Assembly: GCF_002291145.1 (NCBI RefSeq)
Contig: NZ_NTGE01000128.1
Coordinates: forward strand, 49,342-113,341
Reading direction: 5' to 3'
Length of the DNA stretch: 64,000 bases
DNA from: Streptomyces sp. SA15
Lineage (GTDB): Bacteria > Actinomycetota > Actinomycetes > Streptomycetales > Streptomycetaceae
Under the pieces are notes generated by a model, which was given only the letters and a program-made list of their open reading frames with translations, did not search any database and was not told where the DNA came from. Shown one piece after another: positions 47,135-55,478 of the stretch. A program made the translations under genes and the position numbers. Position 1 is the stretch's first letter. Each line of letters begins with the position of its first letter.

Positions 47135-49084
47135 ATGCCTGCCGAAGTCGCTGCGTCGGTGTTCCCGCAGCTCGAAGCTCTGCTCCCGCACGTGCAGAAG
47201 CCGATCCAGTACGTCGGCGGAGAGCTCAACTCCACGGTCAAACCGTGGGAGTCGTGCGACGTCCGCTGGGCGCTGATGTACCCGGACGCCTACGAGGTCG
47301 GCCTGCCCAACCAGGGCGTCATGATCCTCTACGAGGTCCTGAACGAGCAGGAGGGCGTCCTCGCCGAGCGCACCTACAGCGTCTGGCCGGACCTGGAGGC
47401 GCTGATGCGGGAGCACGGCGTCCCGCAGTTCACGGTGGACAGCCACCGGCCGGTGAAGGCCTTCGACGTGCTGGGCCTGTCGTTCTCGACGGAGCTCGGC
47501 TACACGAACATGCTGACGGCGCTGGACCTGGCGGGCATCCCGCTGGAGTCGAAGGACCGTGGGCTGGACGACCCGATCGTGCTGGCCGGCGGCCACGCGG
47601 CCTTCAACCCCGAGCCGATCGCGGACTTCATCGACGCGGCGATCATCGGCGACGGCGAGCAGGCCGTGCTCGACATGACGCGGATCATCCGCGAGTGGAA
47701 GGCGGAGGGCTGCCCGGGCGGCCGCGAGGAGGTCCTCTTCCGCCTGGCGAAGACGGGCGGGGTGTACATCCCGGCCTTCTACGACGTCGAGTACCTGCCC
47801 GACGGCCGTATCGCCCGCGTGGTCCCCAACAAGTCGGGCGTCCCGTGGCGCGTGTCCAAGCACACGGTGATGGACCTGGACGAGTGGCCGTACCCCAAGC
47901 AGCCCCTGGTCCCGCTGGCCGAGACGGTCCACGAGCGCATGTCGGTGGAGATCTTCCGAGGCTGCACGCGCGGCTGCCGCTTCTGCCAGGCGGGCATGAT
48001 CACGCGCCCGGTCCGTGAACGCTCCATCACGGGCATCGGCGACATGGTGGAGAAGGGCCTGAACGCGACGGGCTTCGAGGAGGTCGGCCTGCTGTCGCTG
48101 TCGTCGGCGGACCACTCGGAGATCGGTGACATCGCGAAGGGCCTGGCGGACCGCTACGAGGACGACAAGATCGGCCTGTCGCTGCCGTCGACGCGGGTGG
48201 ACGCGTTCAACGTCGACCTGGCGAACGAGCTGACCCGCAACGGCCGCCGCTCCGGCCTCACCTTCGCGCCCGAGGGCGGCTCGGAGCGCCTGCGCAAGGT
48301 CATCAACAAGATGGTCTCGGAAGAGGACCTGATCCGGACGGTGGCGACGGCGTACGGCAACGGCTGGCGCCAGGTGAAGCTGTACTTCATGTGCGGCCTG
48401 CCGACGGAGACGGACGAGGACGTCCTCCAGATCGCGGACATGGCGACGCGCGTGATCCAGAAAGGCCGGGAGGTCTCCGGCTCGAACGACATCCGCTGCA
48501 CGGTCTCGATCGGCGGCTTCGTCCCCAAGCCCCACACCCCGTTCCAGTGGGCCCCGCAGCTGTCGGCGGAGGAAACGGACGCCCGCCTCGAAAAGCTCCG
48601 CGACAAGATCCGCGGCGACAAGAAGTACGGCCGCTCGATCGGCTTCCGCTACCACGACGGCAAGCCGGGCATCGTCGAGGGCCTGCTGTCACGGGGCGAC
48701 AGGCGGATGGGCGCCGTCATCCGTGCCGTCTACGAGGACGGCGGCCGCTTCGACGGCTGGCGCGAGCACTTCTCGTACGACCGGTGGATGGCCTGCGCGG
48801 ACAAGGCCCTGGCCTCCTTTGGCGTGGACGTCGACTGGTACACGACGCGCGAGCGGACGTACGAGGAGGTCCTGCCGTGGGACCACCTGGATTCGGGGTT
48901 GGACAAGGACTGGCTGTGGGAGGACTGGCAGGACGCCCTTGACGAGACGGAGGTTGAGGACTGCCGGTGGACGCCTTGCTTTGATTGTGGGGTGTGTCCT
49001 GCCATGGACACCACCATTCAGGTCGGGCCTACGGGGAAGAAGTTGCTGCCGCTGACGGTCAAGAAGTCCGCTCCGACCAGCTGA
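47135..49084 (+). CDS. TIGR03960 family B12-binding radical SAM protein
   Basis: 649 residues. The N-terminal half is B12-binding-like (PDAYEVGLPNQGVMILYEVLN), and the radical SAM domain has C277-x3-C281-x2-C284 in RGCTRGCRFCQAG. Another Cys cluster lies near the C-terminus (CFDCGVC). In many bacteria it pairs with TIGR03936, here 13 kb away, and both are found beside rne. The reaction is unknown. ATG 47135 is preferred (GAAGG 8 bases upstream) over ATG 47090. Confidence 0.93.
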   Translation: MPAEVAASVFPQLEALLPHVQKPIQYVGGELNSTVKPWESCDVRWALMYPDAYEVGLPNQGVMILYEVLNEQEGVLAERTYSVWPDLEALMREHGVPQFTVDSHRPVKAFDVLGLSFSTELGYTNMLTALDLAGIPLESKDRGLDDPIVLAGGHAAFNPEPIADFIDAAIIGDGEQAVLDMTRIIREWKAEGCPGGREEVLFRLAKTGGVYIPAFYDVEYLPDGRIARVVPNKSGVPWRVSKHTVMDLDEWPYPKQPLVPLAETVHERMSVEIFRGCTRGCRFCQAGMITRPVRERSITGIGDMVEKGLNATGFEEVGLLSLSSADHSEIGDIAKGLADRYEDDKIGLSLPSTRVDAFNVDLANELTRNGRRSGLTFAPEGGSERLRKVINKMVSEEDLIRTVATAYGNGWRQVKLYFMCGLPTETDEDVLQIADMATRVIQKGREVSGSNDIRCTVSIGGFVPKPHTPFQWAPQLSAEETDARLEKLRDKIRGDKKYGRSIGFRYHDGKPGIVEGLLSRGDRRMGAVIRAVYEDGGRFDGWREHFSYDRWMACADKALASFGVDVDWYTTRERTYEEVLPWDHLDSGLDKDWLWEDWQDALDETEVEDCRWTPCFDCGVCPAMDTTIQVGPTGKKLLPLTVKKSAPTS

Positions 49085-49085
49085 A

Positions 49086-49229
49086 ATGCCGGTTGACGTG
49101 AGCGAGTCGTTGAGGCGCATCGCTGAAGCCTTGGCGGAGGCCGGTGAGGACGAGGTGGCTGCGGTCCTGGGCGCGCTTGGTGCTCAGGACCGTCGGCTGT
49201 CCGCGCGGGCTAGGCCGTGTCTCATAAAC
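49086..49229 (+). pseudogene. Possible truncated gene start after the TIGR03960 gene
   Basis: The frame from ATG 49086 reads MPVDVSESLRRIAEALAEAG and EDEVAAVLGALGAQDRR, which has normal coding character. It then runs into GTGTCTCATAAACGATCACG, after which the coding bias is lost although the frame stays open to 49469 across the next gene. It looks like the N-terminal piece of an interrupted gene. No family is recognised. Confidence 0.35.
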
Positions 49230-49237
49230 GATCACGT

Positions 49238-49301
49238 GTGCCTCCAGGACCTGGTAGAACCGGGTCGCATGTGGCGCCGGGCCACGCGTTTCTGGAGGCA
49301 C
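49238..49301 (+). promoter_or_regulatory. Hairpin covering the ribosome-binding site of the 49303 gene
   Basis: GTGCCTCCAG (49238-49247) pairs perfectly with CTGGAGGCAC (49292-49301), which contains the GGAGG ribosome site right before ATG 49303. An inner stem GTGGC-GCCGG-GCCAC lies at 49271-49285. Confidence 0.6.
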
Positions 49302-49302
49302 C

Positions 49303-49875
49303 ATGTCGGGACCAGCAGTTGGGCTATGGCTCTTCGAGCCTTGCGGCTTCGAGGACATCCTGACGGGAGTGGCCCCGTGGTTGGAGACCTTCTGCGAGCC
49401 GATCGAGGCCGACGGCGATCTGGCCTTCTGGGTGCGGGATGCTTCGCCCTTGGGGCTGCAGAACTTTGATCCGGTCGGCGCCGGCGGCTTCTTCCTGTCG
49501 GAGGACGAGTGCATACCGGCGGAGGACGAGGACTACTGGGCCTTCTCGATGCCCCCGGTGCAGGGGCTGGTCCTCGGCGCCGGCTGCTCGGGGCGGGAGA
49601 ACCATCTGCTCCTAGGCCACCTGGCCCTCGCTGTGGCCCGCCGTCTCGGCGCGCTGGTCGATTTCGATGGCGTCCTGGGCTACCCTACCCCGCGCGATCA
49701 GACGCGCGACGAGGCGGATCTCGCCGAGGCGAGGGCACTGGTGGCATCTCTGCCAGGGATGGTCGCAGAGGTCTCCTACGACACGGGCGGCGGTGGCCGC
49801 TGGTTTCGGTATGTCGGTGATGTGGAGTTCCTGGCCGCCTGGCTGCGGCATCCGGACTTCCACCTGGTCAAGTAG
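49303..49875 (+). CDS. DUF6368-like protein
   Basis: 190 residues, soluble, acidic, beginning MSGPAVGLWLFEPCGFEDIL. I believe it is of the DUF6368 family, known only from actinobacteria; that name is from memory. GGAGG lies 4 bases before ATG 49303. Its C-terminal part (RWFRYVGDVEFLAAWLRHPDFHLV) resembles small immunity-type proteins in tone, but no toxin is adjacent. It sits between an interrupted gene and a transposase stub. Confidence 0.6.
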   Translation: MSGPAVGLWLFEPCGFEDILTGVAPWLETFCEPIEADGDLAFWVRDASPLGLQNFDPVGAGGFFLSEDECIPAEDEDYWAFSMPPVQGLVLGAGCSGRENHLLLGHLALAVARRLGALVDFDGVLGYPTPRDQTRDEADLAEARALVASLPGMVAEVSYDTGGGGRWFRYVGDVEFLAAWLRHPDFHLVK

Positions 49876-49892
49876 CGGGCTCGGCCGTCGGC

Positions 49893-50003
49893 TCAGGCCG
49901 TGGTGTCCCGCAGCCACAGCGCCAGCGACGCGATCAGCACGCCGGCACGGTAGCGAGCGGCCAGCTTGTCGAACCGGGTGGCGACGGCCCGGAACTGCAA
50001 GCG
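49893..50003 (-). pseudogene. IS5-type transposase, C-terminal stub
   Basis: The minus strand gives LQFRAVATRFDKLAARYRAG then VLIASLALWLRDTTA and a stop, the end of an IS5-family (IS427-like) DDE transposase. Homology stops abruptly at about 50003, where the DNA turns AT-rich. No catalytic residues remain, so it is dead. Confidence 0.8.
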
Positions 50004-50027
50004 TTGCTATATAGCCCTCTCAAGCGT

Positions 50028-51116
50028 TCATTCGCTGGTGATCGATTCAGCGGTGGAATGGCTCTCAACCTCTTGATCGGCTCGCCTTGTTGCTGGGCCG
50101 CCCTTGTGTAGCCAAATTTTTGGTGCCGCAACCAAGGCCAGCAATATCGGCGCCAATATCACTGCATACTCTGACCCGATGCCAGATATCTGGATCCCCA
50201 ACAAAATTCCAACACCACAAATAAGCGAAATCAGGTGACCGAGAATCAGTCGCCAAATTGATTCGGATGGCTCGGTGACGGGGTCGGTGAATAGCTCATC
50301 GTGTGGCAGGCTTAGCGGCTCTTGTTGCTGTATGGAATTAATGACCGTTGCGACGAAGCTTGTTAGCTCAGGAATCTTCTCGCGCGATGTGAGGACTAGG
50401 TTGAGGCGCGCATATAGGGTTTCGCGGGACGCCGCCGCTTGAGTTATCAGCCGACTTCGAACGGTGCTGCGGGCGGCAGGAAATGCGTGCCTCGCGTATC
50501 GATGCATGCAGTCTCCGAGATCTTCAACCGTTGCAATGAGCTTCGCAGTTGAGTCTGGTGTATGGGCCACACTGTGAGTCCTGGCTGCGGCAAGTACTTC
50601 GATCGTGCTCGCATATAGAAAGTCGACGGCGAAGCTTCGCTTGGCGGCGATGTTGTCTATCTGGTCCAGTAGTACCACTAAGATCATTTGCGTATATGCG
50701 GCAATCACGGCAACTGCAAACTGTCGCAGCGTCGAGCGGGGGAGAAATATTAGGAAAGCGGAAATGGTGCAGTAGAGTACTGACGGCAGGAATGGTGAAA
50801 TGGATAGTGTGCGAGCTTTGGTGGAGATCCATGCTCTCTGTGCAGCTTCCTGAGTTTGATTCCATGAAGGCTGCCCAACGGCCTGATTTCTCTCCAGTGT
50901 GCTTTTGGCGGCATCGACTTTAGTGGTCAGCCTTTCTTTGGCCTTCCGTTTCATCCGGGGGAGTTTGCTTAGGATCCTCCCTGGTCTGCGTCGAAATATT
51001 CTTGACGAACCGCGCCGCTGAAACGCAAGAAAGCATAGATCTAGGATGATGAAATAGGTGGCGAATACGGTGCCCAGAAGTACGCAGTAGGCGTAAATAG
51101 TTTCCAGTGCTTGCAC
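50028..51116 (-). CDS. Membrane protein of foreign base composition
   Basis: 362 residues from GTG 51116 (AGGGGG 6 bases upstream). There is an N-terminal membrane helix (about 8 to 31), a basic stretch, a pair of helices at about 110 to 152, a long soluble helical part, and a C-terminal pair at about 288 to 335. No family is recognised. Codons ending in A or T are frequent, and the whole stretch 50004 to 51120 is plainly less GC-rich than the neighbours, a sign of recent transfer. The transposase stub borders it on one side. Confidence 0.72.
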   Translation of the reverse strand: MQALETIYAYCVLLGTVFATYFIILDLCFLAFQRRGSSRIFRRRPGRILSKLPRMKRKAKERLTTKVDAAKSTLERNQAVGQPSWNQTQEAAQRAWISTKARTLSISPFLPSVLYCTISAFLIFLPRSTLRQFAVAVIAAYTQMILVVLLDQIDNIAAKRSFAVDFLYASTIEVLAAARTHSVAHTPDSTAKLIATVEDLGDCMHRYARHAFPAARSTVRSRLITQAAASRETLYARLNLVLTSREKIPELTSFVATVINSIQQQEPLSLPHDELFTDPVTEPSESIWRLILGHLISLICGVGILLGIQISGIGSEYAVILAPILLALVAAPKIWLHKGGPATRRADQEVESHSTAESITSE

Positions 51117-51336
51117 CGTAGCCCCCTGTCTCTTGCGGCTGAGCCCGCGCCATGTAGTCAGATCATCGTCGCAGGGACGCTGTCGGTAGGCGGCGGTTCC
51201 GGCTCAGGCTGGTTGATCCCTCGCTGTCGGTACGGATCGGTGGGTACGGTCTGAGTCGTGTCCGGTGCACGTCGGGTTGGTCACCCGTAGACGTGCGCCG
51301 GTTGATCGCGCGCGACTATGGGGAGCTGGTACGGGC

Positions 51337-52251
51337 ATGGCGGTTGACGCTGCTCGAACGCAAGAGGGGTTCACTTCGGCGAGGGCTGCGCGGGTGATGG
51401 CTGCTGCGTGCAGGGCTGCGGGGCTCGATGACAGAGGCGCAGAGCTGATCCGTCTCGGGGAGAACGCGCTGTTTCGGCTCGCCTCCGTGCCAGTGATCGT
51501 GCGCGTGGCGCGCGGGGAAGAGTGGCTGTCCAAAGCCCGCACCGAGGTGGCCGTATCGCGGTGGCTGGCGGAGGAAGGGTTCCCGGCCGCTCGCATTATC
51601 GAGGACTTGGAGCAGCCGTTCTTGATCGACGGCCACCCCGTGACCTTCTGGCATCTGATTGTCGAAAAGGATCGCAAGGCGACCTACGGGGAGCTGGGCG
51701 GGGTCCTGCGTGATCTGCACTCGCTGACCCTGCCGGAGGGGCTTGCACTGCCCTCGTTCAATCCTTTCGACAAGCAACAGCTACGGCTCGACCGGGCCGT
51801 CATCCCGGACGACGACAAGGTCTTTCTGCGGAAACGTTGGCGCGAACTAGAGGACAGGTACGCCGAGTTGAGGTTCGAGACGACCAAGGGGCCGGTGCAC
51901 GGGGACGCCCACGTGCAGAACCTCATGGTGGACGCTCAGGGGCGCGTGATCCTGATCGACTTTGAGGCCTTCTGCTACGACCACCATGAGTGGGATCTCA
52001 TGGTCACGGCTGTCGAGCACCACAGCCTTGGTTGGCAGACCGACGAACAGTACGCCGACTTCGTGGCCGCCTACGGGCGTGACCTGTACGACTGGCCTGG
52101 CTACGAGACGCTGCGAGGCATCCAAGAGTTCTGCATGACGACGTGGCTCATGCAGAACGTGCAGGAGGATGCGGAAACCGCGGCCGAGTACCGCCGGCGT
52201 ATCGCGGGTCTGCGGAACGATGATGCGCCTCGGAACTGGCGGCCGTGGTAG
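51337..52251 (+). CDS. Aminoglycoside phosphotransferase (APH)-fold kinase
   Basis: 304 residues. The catalytic loop reads H188-G-D190-A-H-x-x-N195, and the metal-binding Asp208 lies in LIDFEAF, followed by DHHEWDL. Nucleotide-binding sequence RLASVPVIVRVAR lies in the N-lobe. Family members phosphorylate antibiotics, choline, homoserine or other small molecules; the substrate is not evident. ATG 51337 (GGGAG 11 bases upstream) is preferred to GTG 51265. It converges with the regulator at 52255 with 3 bases between the stops. Confidence 0.83.
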   Translation: MAVDAARTQEGFTSARAARVMAAACRAAGLDDRGAELIRLGENALFRLASVPVIVRVARGEEWLSKARTEVAVSRWLAEEGFPAARIIEDLEQPFLIDGHPVTFWHLIVEKDRKATYGELGGVLRDLHSLTLPEGLALPSFNPFDKQQLRLDRAVIPDDDKVFLRKRWRELEDRYAELRFETTKGPVHGDAHVQNLMVDAQGRVILIDFEAFCYDHHEWDLMVTAVEHHSLGWQTDEQYADFVAAYGRDLYDWPGYETLRGIQEFCMTTWLMQNVQEDAETAAEYRRRIAGLRNDDAPRNWRPW

Positions 52252-52254
52252 CTG

Positions 52255-53631
52255 CTACTCGTCGTCCTCGTCGAGGCGGGTGAGCGCGTCGTGGACCTTC
52301 TCGTTGAAGGCGACCACGGAAGGGTTCGCTGCGTGCATGCTGACCTCGTTCTGGAAGTCGGTCACGTAGCGCTGGAAGCGGTTGGACTGTAGGGAGTCGC
52401 CGCCATCGACTGCGAGGCTCGCGGTAGTGACGGCGGCTTCCAACTCGCCGTTCAGTAGTTGGCTTTGGGCGAGCACCATTCGGCAGAATCCCAGGGTGCG
52501 GGCGTACTTCGGGTCGGTGCTGACTACGGCGCGCTGTGCCTGCGCGACGGCCTCTCGGCGCATCTTGAGGTCGCGGAAGCAGTGGCAGAGTTCGCCCATC
52601 AGTTCCGCTTCGTCGAAGTAGCTGAGCCATGTCGGGTCTTCGCCTGTGTCGGCGCGTTCGAAGTGGCGCTCTGCCTCCGTCATCGCGCGGGCTGCCGCGA
52701 TTCCGTCCCCTGCGTTGGACAGGGCGCGGGCCTCCATGGCCAAGTAGTTCGACAAGGCGCGCGGGGTGGCCCGGCCATTGGCGCCCTCGACGGCGGCGCG
52801 GGCTAGCTGGATGGCTTGGGCGTGGTTCCCCAGGTAGTTGGCCTGGTGGCTGAGGTTGCCGAGAATCCGAGAGCCGAACATGCGGTCGTCGATGACCTGG
52901 GACAGCCGCAGCGTAGCGGTCAGGTAGCGGTGGGCCAGTGGGTGGTTCCCGGCGTCGTATGCCGTCCACGCCAGCAATTGGGAGACCTCGGCGGCGGCGC
53001 TGAACAGCGCGGTGCCCACCTTCTCGCTGTAGCTGGCGCTGAGCAGCGGCAGGACCTCATGGCGGAAGTAGTGTCGTAGGGCTCGATGGCCGTGGCCCCC
53101 GCCGTACTTGAAGTCGAGCTGCATGAACGTGGCCGCCGCGTCTCTGATTGCCCGCACGTCGCGCATGCCGACGCGTTGCTGAACGGGCCTGTCTGCCTCG
53201 AGACCGTCGGGCCGCGCGATCATCCATGACAGAACAGCGGCACATAGCTCGGCGTCGGCGACGACCAGACGATCGGTAACCGAGGCCTCGGCGCGCTCCT
53301 GGGCGAGCCCGTCCAGCATGGACAGGACGTCCGGGACGGTGCTCGGGTAGCCGACTCGTTCCGGTGTGGTCGATTGAGTGAGGTCGAAGAAACCGAGATC
53401 ACCCGGTGTGATGCGACGGCCCAACTTCGAGCTGAGGGCGTCGGCCATGATCGCCGCAGTCTGGGGCTGGATGCCTGAGCCGTCACGCCATCGCTGTACG
53501 GAGACGTGCGTCGTTCCAAGGCTCACACCACGCTGGGCGGCGAGATCCCTCATCCGCTTCGCAAGGCCCTTGTTCGAGACCCTCGCCTCATCGATGACGG
53601 CGATCAACTGCGCGTTCGGCTCTCGGTTCAT
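52255..53631 (-). CDS. XRE-type regulator with TPR-like C-terminal region
   Basis: 458 residues. An N-terminal helix-turn-helix (about 8 to 60: NKGLAKRMRDLAAQRG, TTHVSVQRWRDG) is followed by about 380 residues of helical repeats (for example AHRYLTATLRLSQVI, AIQLARAAVEGAN) of tetratricopeptide type. This build is common in Streptomyces developmental and antibiotic regulators of the NsdA group. It is divergent from the ATPase-like gene at 53841, with palindromes in the shared promoter region. Confidence 0.82.
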   Translation of the reverse strand: MNREPNAQLIAVIDEARVSNKGLAKRMRDLAAQRGVSLGTTHVSVQRWRDGSGIQPQTAAIMADALSSKLGRRITPGDLGFFDLTQSTTPERVGYPSTVPDVLSMLDGLAQERAEASVTDRLVVADAELCAAVLSWMIARPDGLEADRPVQQRVGMRDVRAIRDAAATFMQLDFKYGGGHGHRALRHYFRHEVLPLLSASYSEKVGTALFSAAAEVSQLLAWTAYDAGNHPLAHRYLTATLRLSQVIDDRMFGSRILGNLSHQANYLGNHAQAIQLARAAVEGANGRATPRALSNYLAMEARALSNAGDGIAAARAMTEAERHFERADTGEDPTWLSYFDEAELMGELCHCFRDLKMRREAVAQAQRAVVSTDPKYARTLGFCRMVLAQSQLLNGELEAAVTTASLAVDGGDSLQSNRFQRYVTDFQNEVSMHAANPSVVAFNEKVHDALTRLDEDDE

Positions 53632-53694
53632 GCTCCCCTGCCAACCCGAGAATGACGGCGAGTGTTCATCCTGTCACATGCAGTATCAACCGGG

Positions 53695-53740
53695 GGGTTC
53701 ATTGGCGAACCCTCAGAAGCTTGCGGGTGTTCACGTGAAC
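53695..53740. promoter_or_regulatory. Two palindromes between the XRE regulator and the ATPase-like gene
   Basis: GGGTTC-ATTGGC-GAACCC (53695-53712) and the perfect 12-mer GTTCACGTGAAC (53729-53740) share the half-site GTTC. Additional GTTCA/TGAAC halves lie at 53663 and 53747. They are plausible operators for the XRE regulator. Confidence 0.55.
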
Positions 53741-53840
53741 CCCCTGGTGAACGCTCCCGTTCGCGCTCCCTGCGCCGTGTACTGGCCTGCGTGAAGCAAA
53801 CGACGACATGAGAGCTGTCGGAGGCTCAGGAGGGGACGTT

Positions 53841-54392
53841 ATGAATGCGGGGAAAGCCGAATACGTGGCGGAAGAGTTGGAGGCGTACGCCCACTGGTTC
53901 GCAGTGCCGGATCCGTCCGCCAACGGGCACTTCATGGCGCTGACGCTCTTCGCCGAGTGCGGCGACGCGGCACGCATCGCACGCGACTCGACGTCGGCGT
54001 TCCTGCGTGGCGTCGTCACGGGTGAAGTGGTGTATGACGCCCGGCTGGCCGTCTCGGAGCTGGTGGGGAATGTGGTGAACCACGTGGTGCCGGATCGCCT
54101 TGGGGCCCGTCCCGGTGGCCGTCGGCGCATCGACGTGACTTTCAAGCTGCATCCCAAGTGGTTCTTCATCGGCGTCAAGGACGAAGACTCGACACCCCCG
54201 CTTCTTCCCATGGGGGACGCCCTCTGCCCGGAGTTGGTGGGGGAGTTGACTGAGGCGGTTCTACCGGACAGCGGTCGTGGGCTGATGATCACGCAGCGGA
54301 TGGCGGCGGCGGTGTGGTGGACGCCAGAAGAGGGCGGAGGCAAGACGGTCTGGTGTCGCTTCGACCTGGACGGTTACAGACCGCGCCAATGA
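53841..54392 (+). CDS. Histidine-kinase-like ATPase (anti-sigma-factor kinase type)
   Basis: 183 residues from ATG 53841 (GGAGGGG 6 bases upstream). The HATPase fold shows DARLAVSELVGNVVNH (N-box with the metal-binding Asn) and DSGRGLMITQRMA (G-box). Stand-alone proteins of this kind in streptomycetes are RsbW/SpoIIAB-like and often stand next to XRE or DUF397 genes. No sigma factor is nearby. An ATG at 54389 overlaps its stop and opens a 25-codon frame of doubtful value. Confidence 0.83.
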   Translation: MNAGKAEYVAEELEAYAHWFAVPDPSANGHFMALTLFAECGDAARIARDSTSAFLRGVVTGEVVYDARLAVSELVGNVVNHVVPDRLGARPGGRRRIDVTFKLHPKWFFIGVKDEDSTPPLLPMGDALCPELVGELTEAVLPDSGRGLMITQRMAAAVWWTPEEGGGKTVWCRFDLDGYRPRQ

Positions 54393-54742
54393 TCTCCGAG
54401 CCGTTGCCTACCGTTACTCCCACGCGATCGGGAGTGGGCGGCGGCTCGGAACCGGTCGGAGCCTGACCCCTCCGGCCAACGAGGCGCGGCCTCTTGCACG
54501 AGGAACGACCGGGCTCCCCTGGCCCGGGGCATGGTGCCGCGCTTCACAACCACATACCGAGACCGGGCCACCCCGTCAGCCCTGGAAAGCGAAGGGTGGC
54601 CCGGTCGCCACTGGGTTCATGCGTAGTGCCGGCCGCATGACCACGCTCCTGCGGACTCTCCTCCTGCTGACGAACGCCGAGATCCAGCGTTGACGGACGT
54701 AGCTGGCCACGGCAGCCGGCACGGGCAGTACGATCCCGTTTC
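54393..54742. other. Intergenic region, 350 bases, with a terminator
   Basis: Apart from the hairpin at 54561 I see no gene. A 25-codon frame (54389-54466, MISEPLPTVTPTRSGV) starts inside the previous stop codon; without comparison it cannot be called. Confidence 0.4.
54561..54606. terminator. 13-bp hairpin
   Basis: GACCGGGCCACCC (54561-54573) pairs perfectly with 54594-54606 over a 20-base loop, downstream of the ATPase-like gene. Confidence 0.7.
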
Positions 54743-55264
54743 ATGGTCGTGGACGTGGGGCGGGACGGAAGACAGGACACGGTCGAGCTGGTCTACCGGC
54801 CGACGCGCGCCGACTTCATCACGGGAGTTCGGGTGCGTGAGCGCCGTCGGCGCCTCCACCTGGTCCGGTGGGGCTTCACGGGGTTGTTCGCGGTCGGCGC
54901 CGTGCTGGTGGTGACCGCACCGGAAAGCTCCGCGCAGTCGTTCCTCACCGGCGTCTTCTGCGCCGCCGTGATCTGGTCGATCCCGCACCTTCAGGCCCAC
55001 CACGCGCTGCGCACAGTCTCCTGGCAGGGCGAGTACCACATGTCCGTGAGCGAGACGGGGATCGCGACCGAGACCGCGCACGCGACGCTCGTACAGCGCT
55101 GGTCAGTCTTCCGCGGTTACCGCGAGACCCGCGACCACGTGGTGCTGCTGAGCCGCGACCCGAACATCCTGCTCGTGGAGGTGCTGCCCAAGCGCGGGCT
55201 GCGCTCTCCGCAGGACGCGGAGCGGCTGCGGGACCTCGTGAGCCGTCATCTGCCCCGCGTCTGA
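54743..55264 (+). CDS. YcxB-like membrane protein
   Basis: 173 residues: a short N-terminal beta part (VELVYRPTRADFITGVRVR), two membrane helices (about 43 to 80), then a beta-rich C-terminal domain (YHMSVSETGIATETAHATLV, YRETRDHVVLLSRDPNILLV, LPKRGL). This is the YcxB-like layout. Function is unknown in the family. Confidence 0.78.
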   Translation: MVVDVGRDGRQDTVELVYRPTRADFITGVRVRERRRRLHLVRWGFTGLFAVGAVLVVTAPESSAQSFLTGVFCAAVIWSIPHLQAHHALRTVSWQGEYHMSVSETGIATETAHATLVQRWSVFRGYRETRDHVVLLSRDPNILLVEVLPKRGLRSPQDAERLRDLVSRHLPRV

Positions 55265-55330
55265 ACCCCCTTCTCAGTCCTCCGCCGCCGTGGCCGCCGG
55301 GTCCTCGACCTCGACTGGTGGTGTTCGCCG

Positions 55331-55412
55331 GTGAAGCGCATGTATCGGAAATGGCTCTTCATCGGAGTCACGGATGAGGACTCGACGCCCCCGCTGTTTC
55401 CCGGTCTGGTGC
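55331..55412 (+). pseudogene. Fragment of a second histidine-kinase-like ATPase gene
   Basis: The frame reads MKRMYRKWLFIGVTDEDSTP and closely repeats KWFFIGVKDEDSTPP of the gene at 53841, also at the DNA level (compare 54157-54203). Only this strand-loop piece is left; the G-box and most of the domain are absent. Confidence 0.65.
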
Positions 55413-55478
55413 CGCTTCGCACTGGGGAAGGCTTCCCAGGGCCGGCAACGCGGCCAAGGCCCGGAAGAAGTAGGGCTG

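Noticed and set aside
49211..49232. GGCCGTGTCTCATAAACGATC read as the end of an IS element
   Set aside because: It looks like known IS ends in streptomycetes, but no matching inverted end was found near the transposase stub at 49893-50003, so the link is unproven.
54389..54466. 25-codon frame overlapping the stop of the ATPase-like gene
   Set aside because: ATGA overlap is suggestive, but the peptide has no recognisable feature and no independent support.
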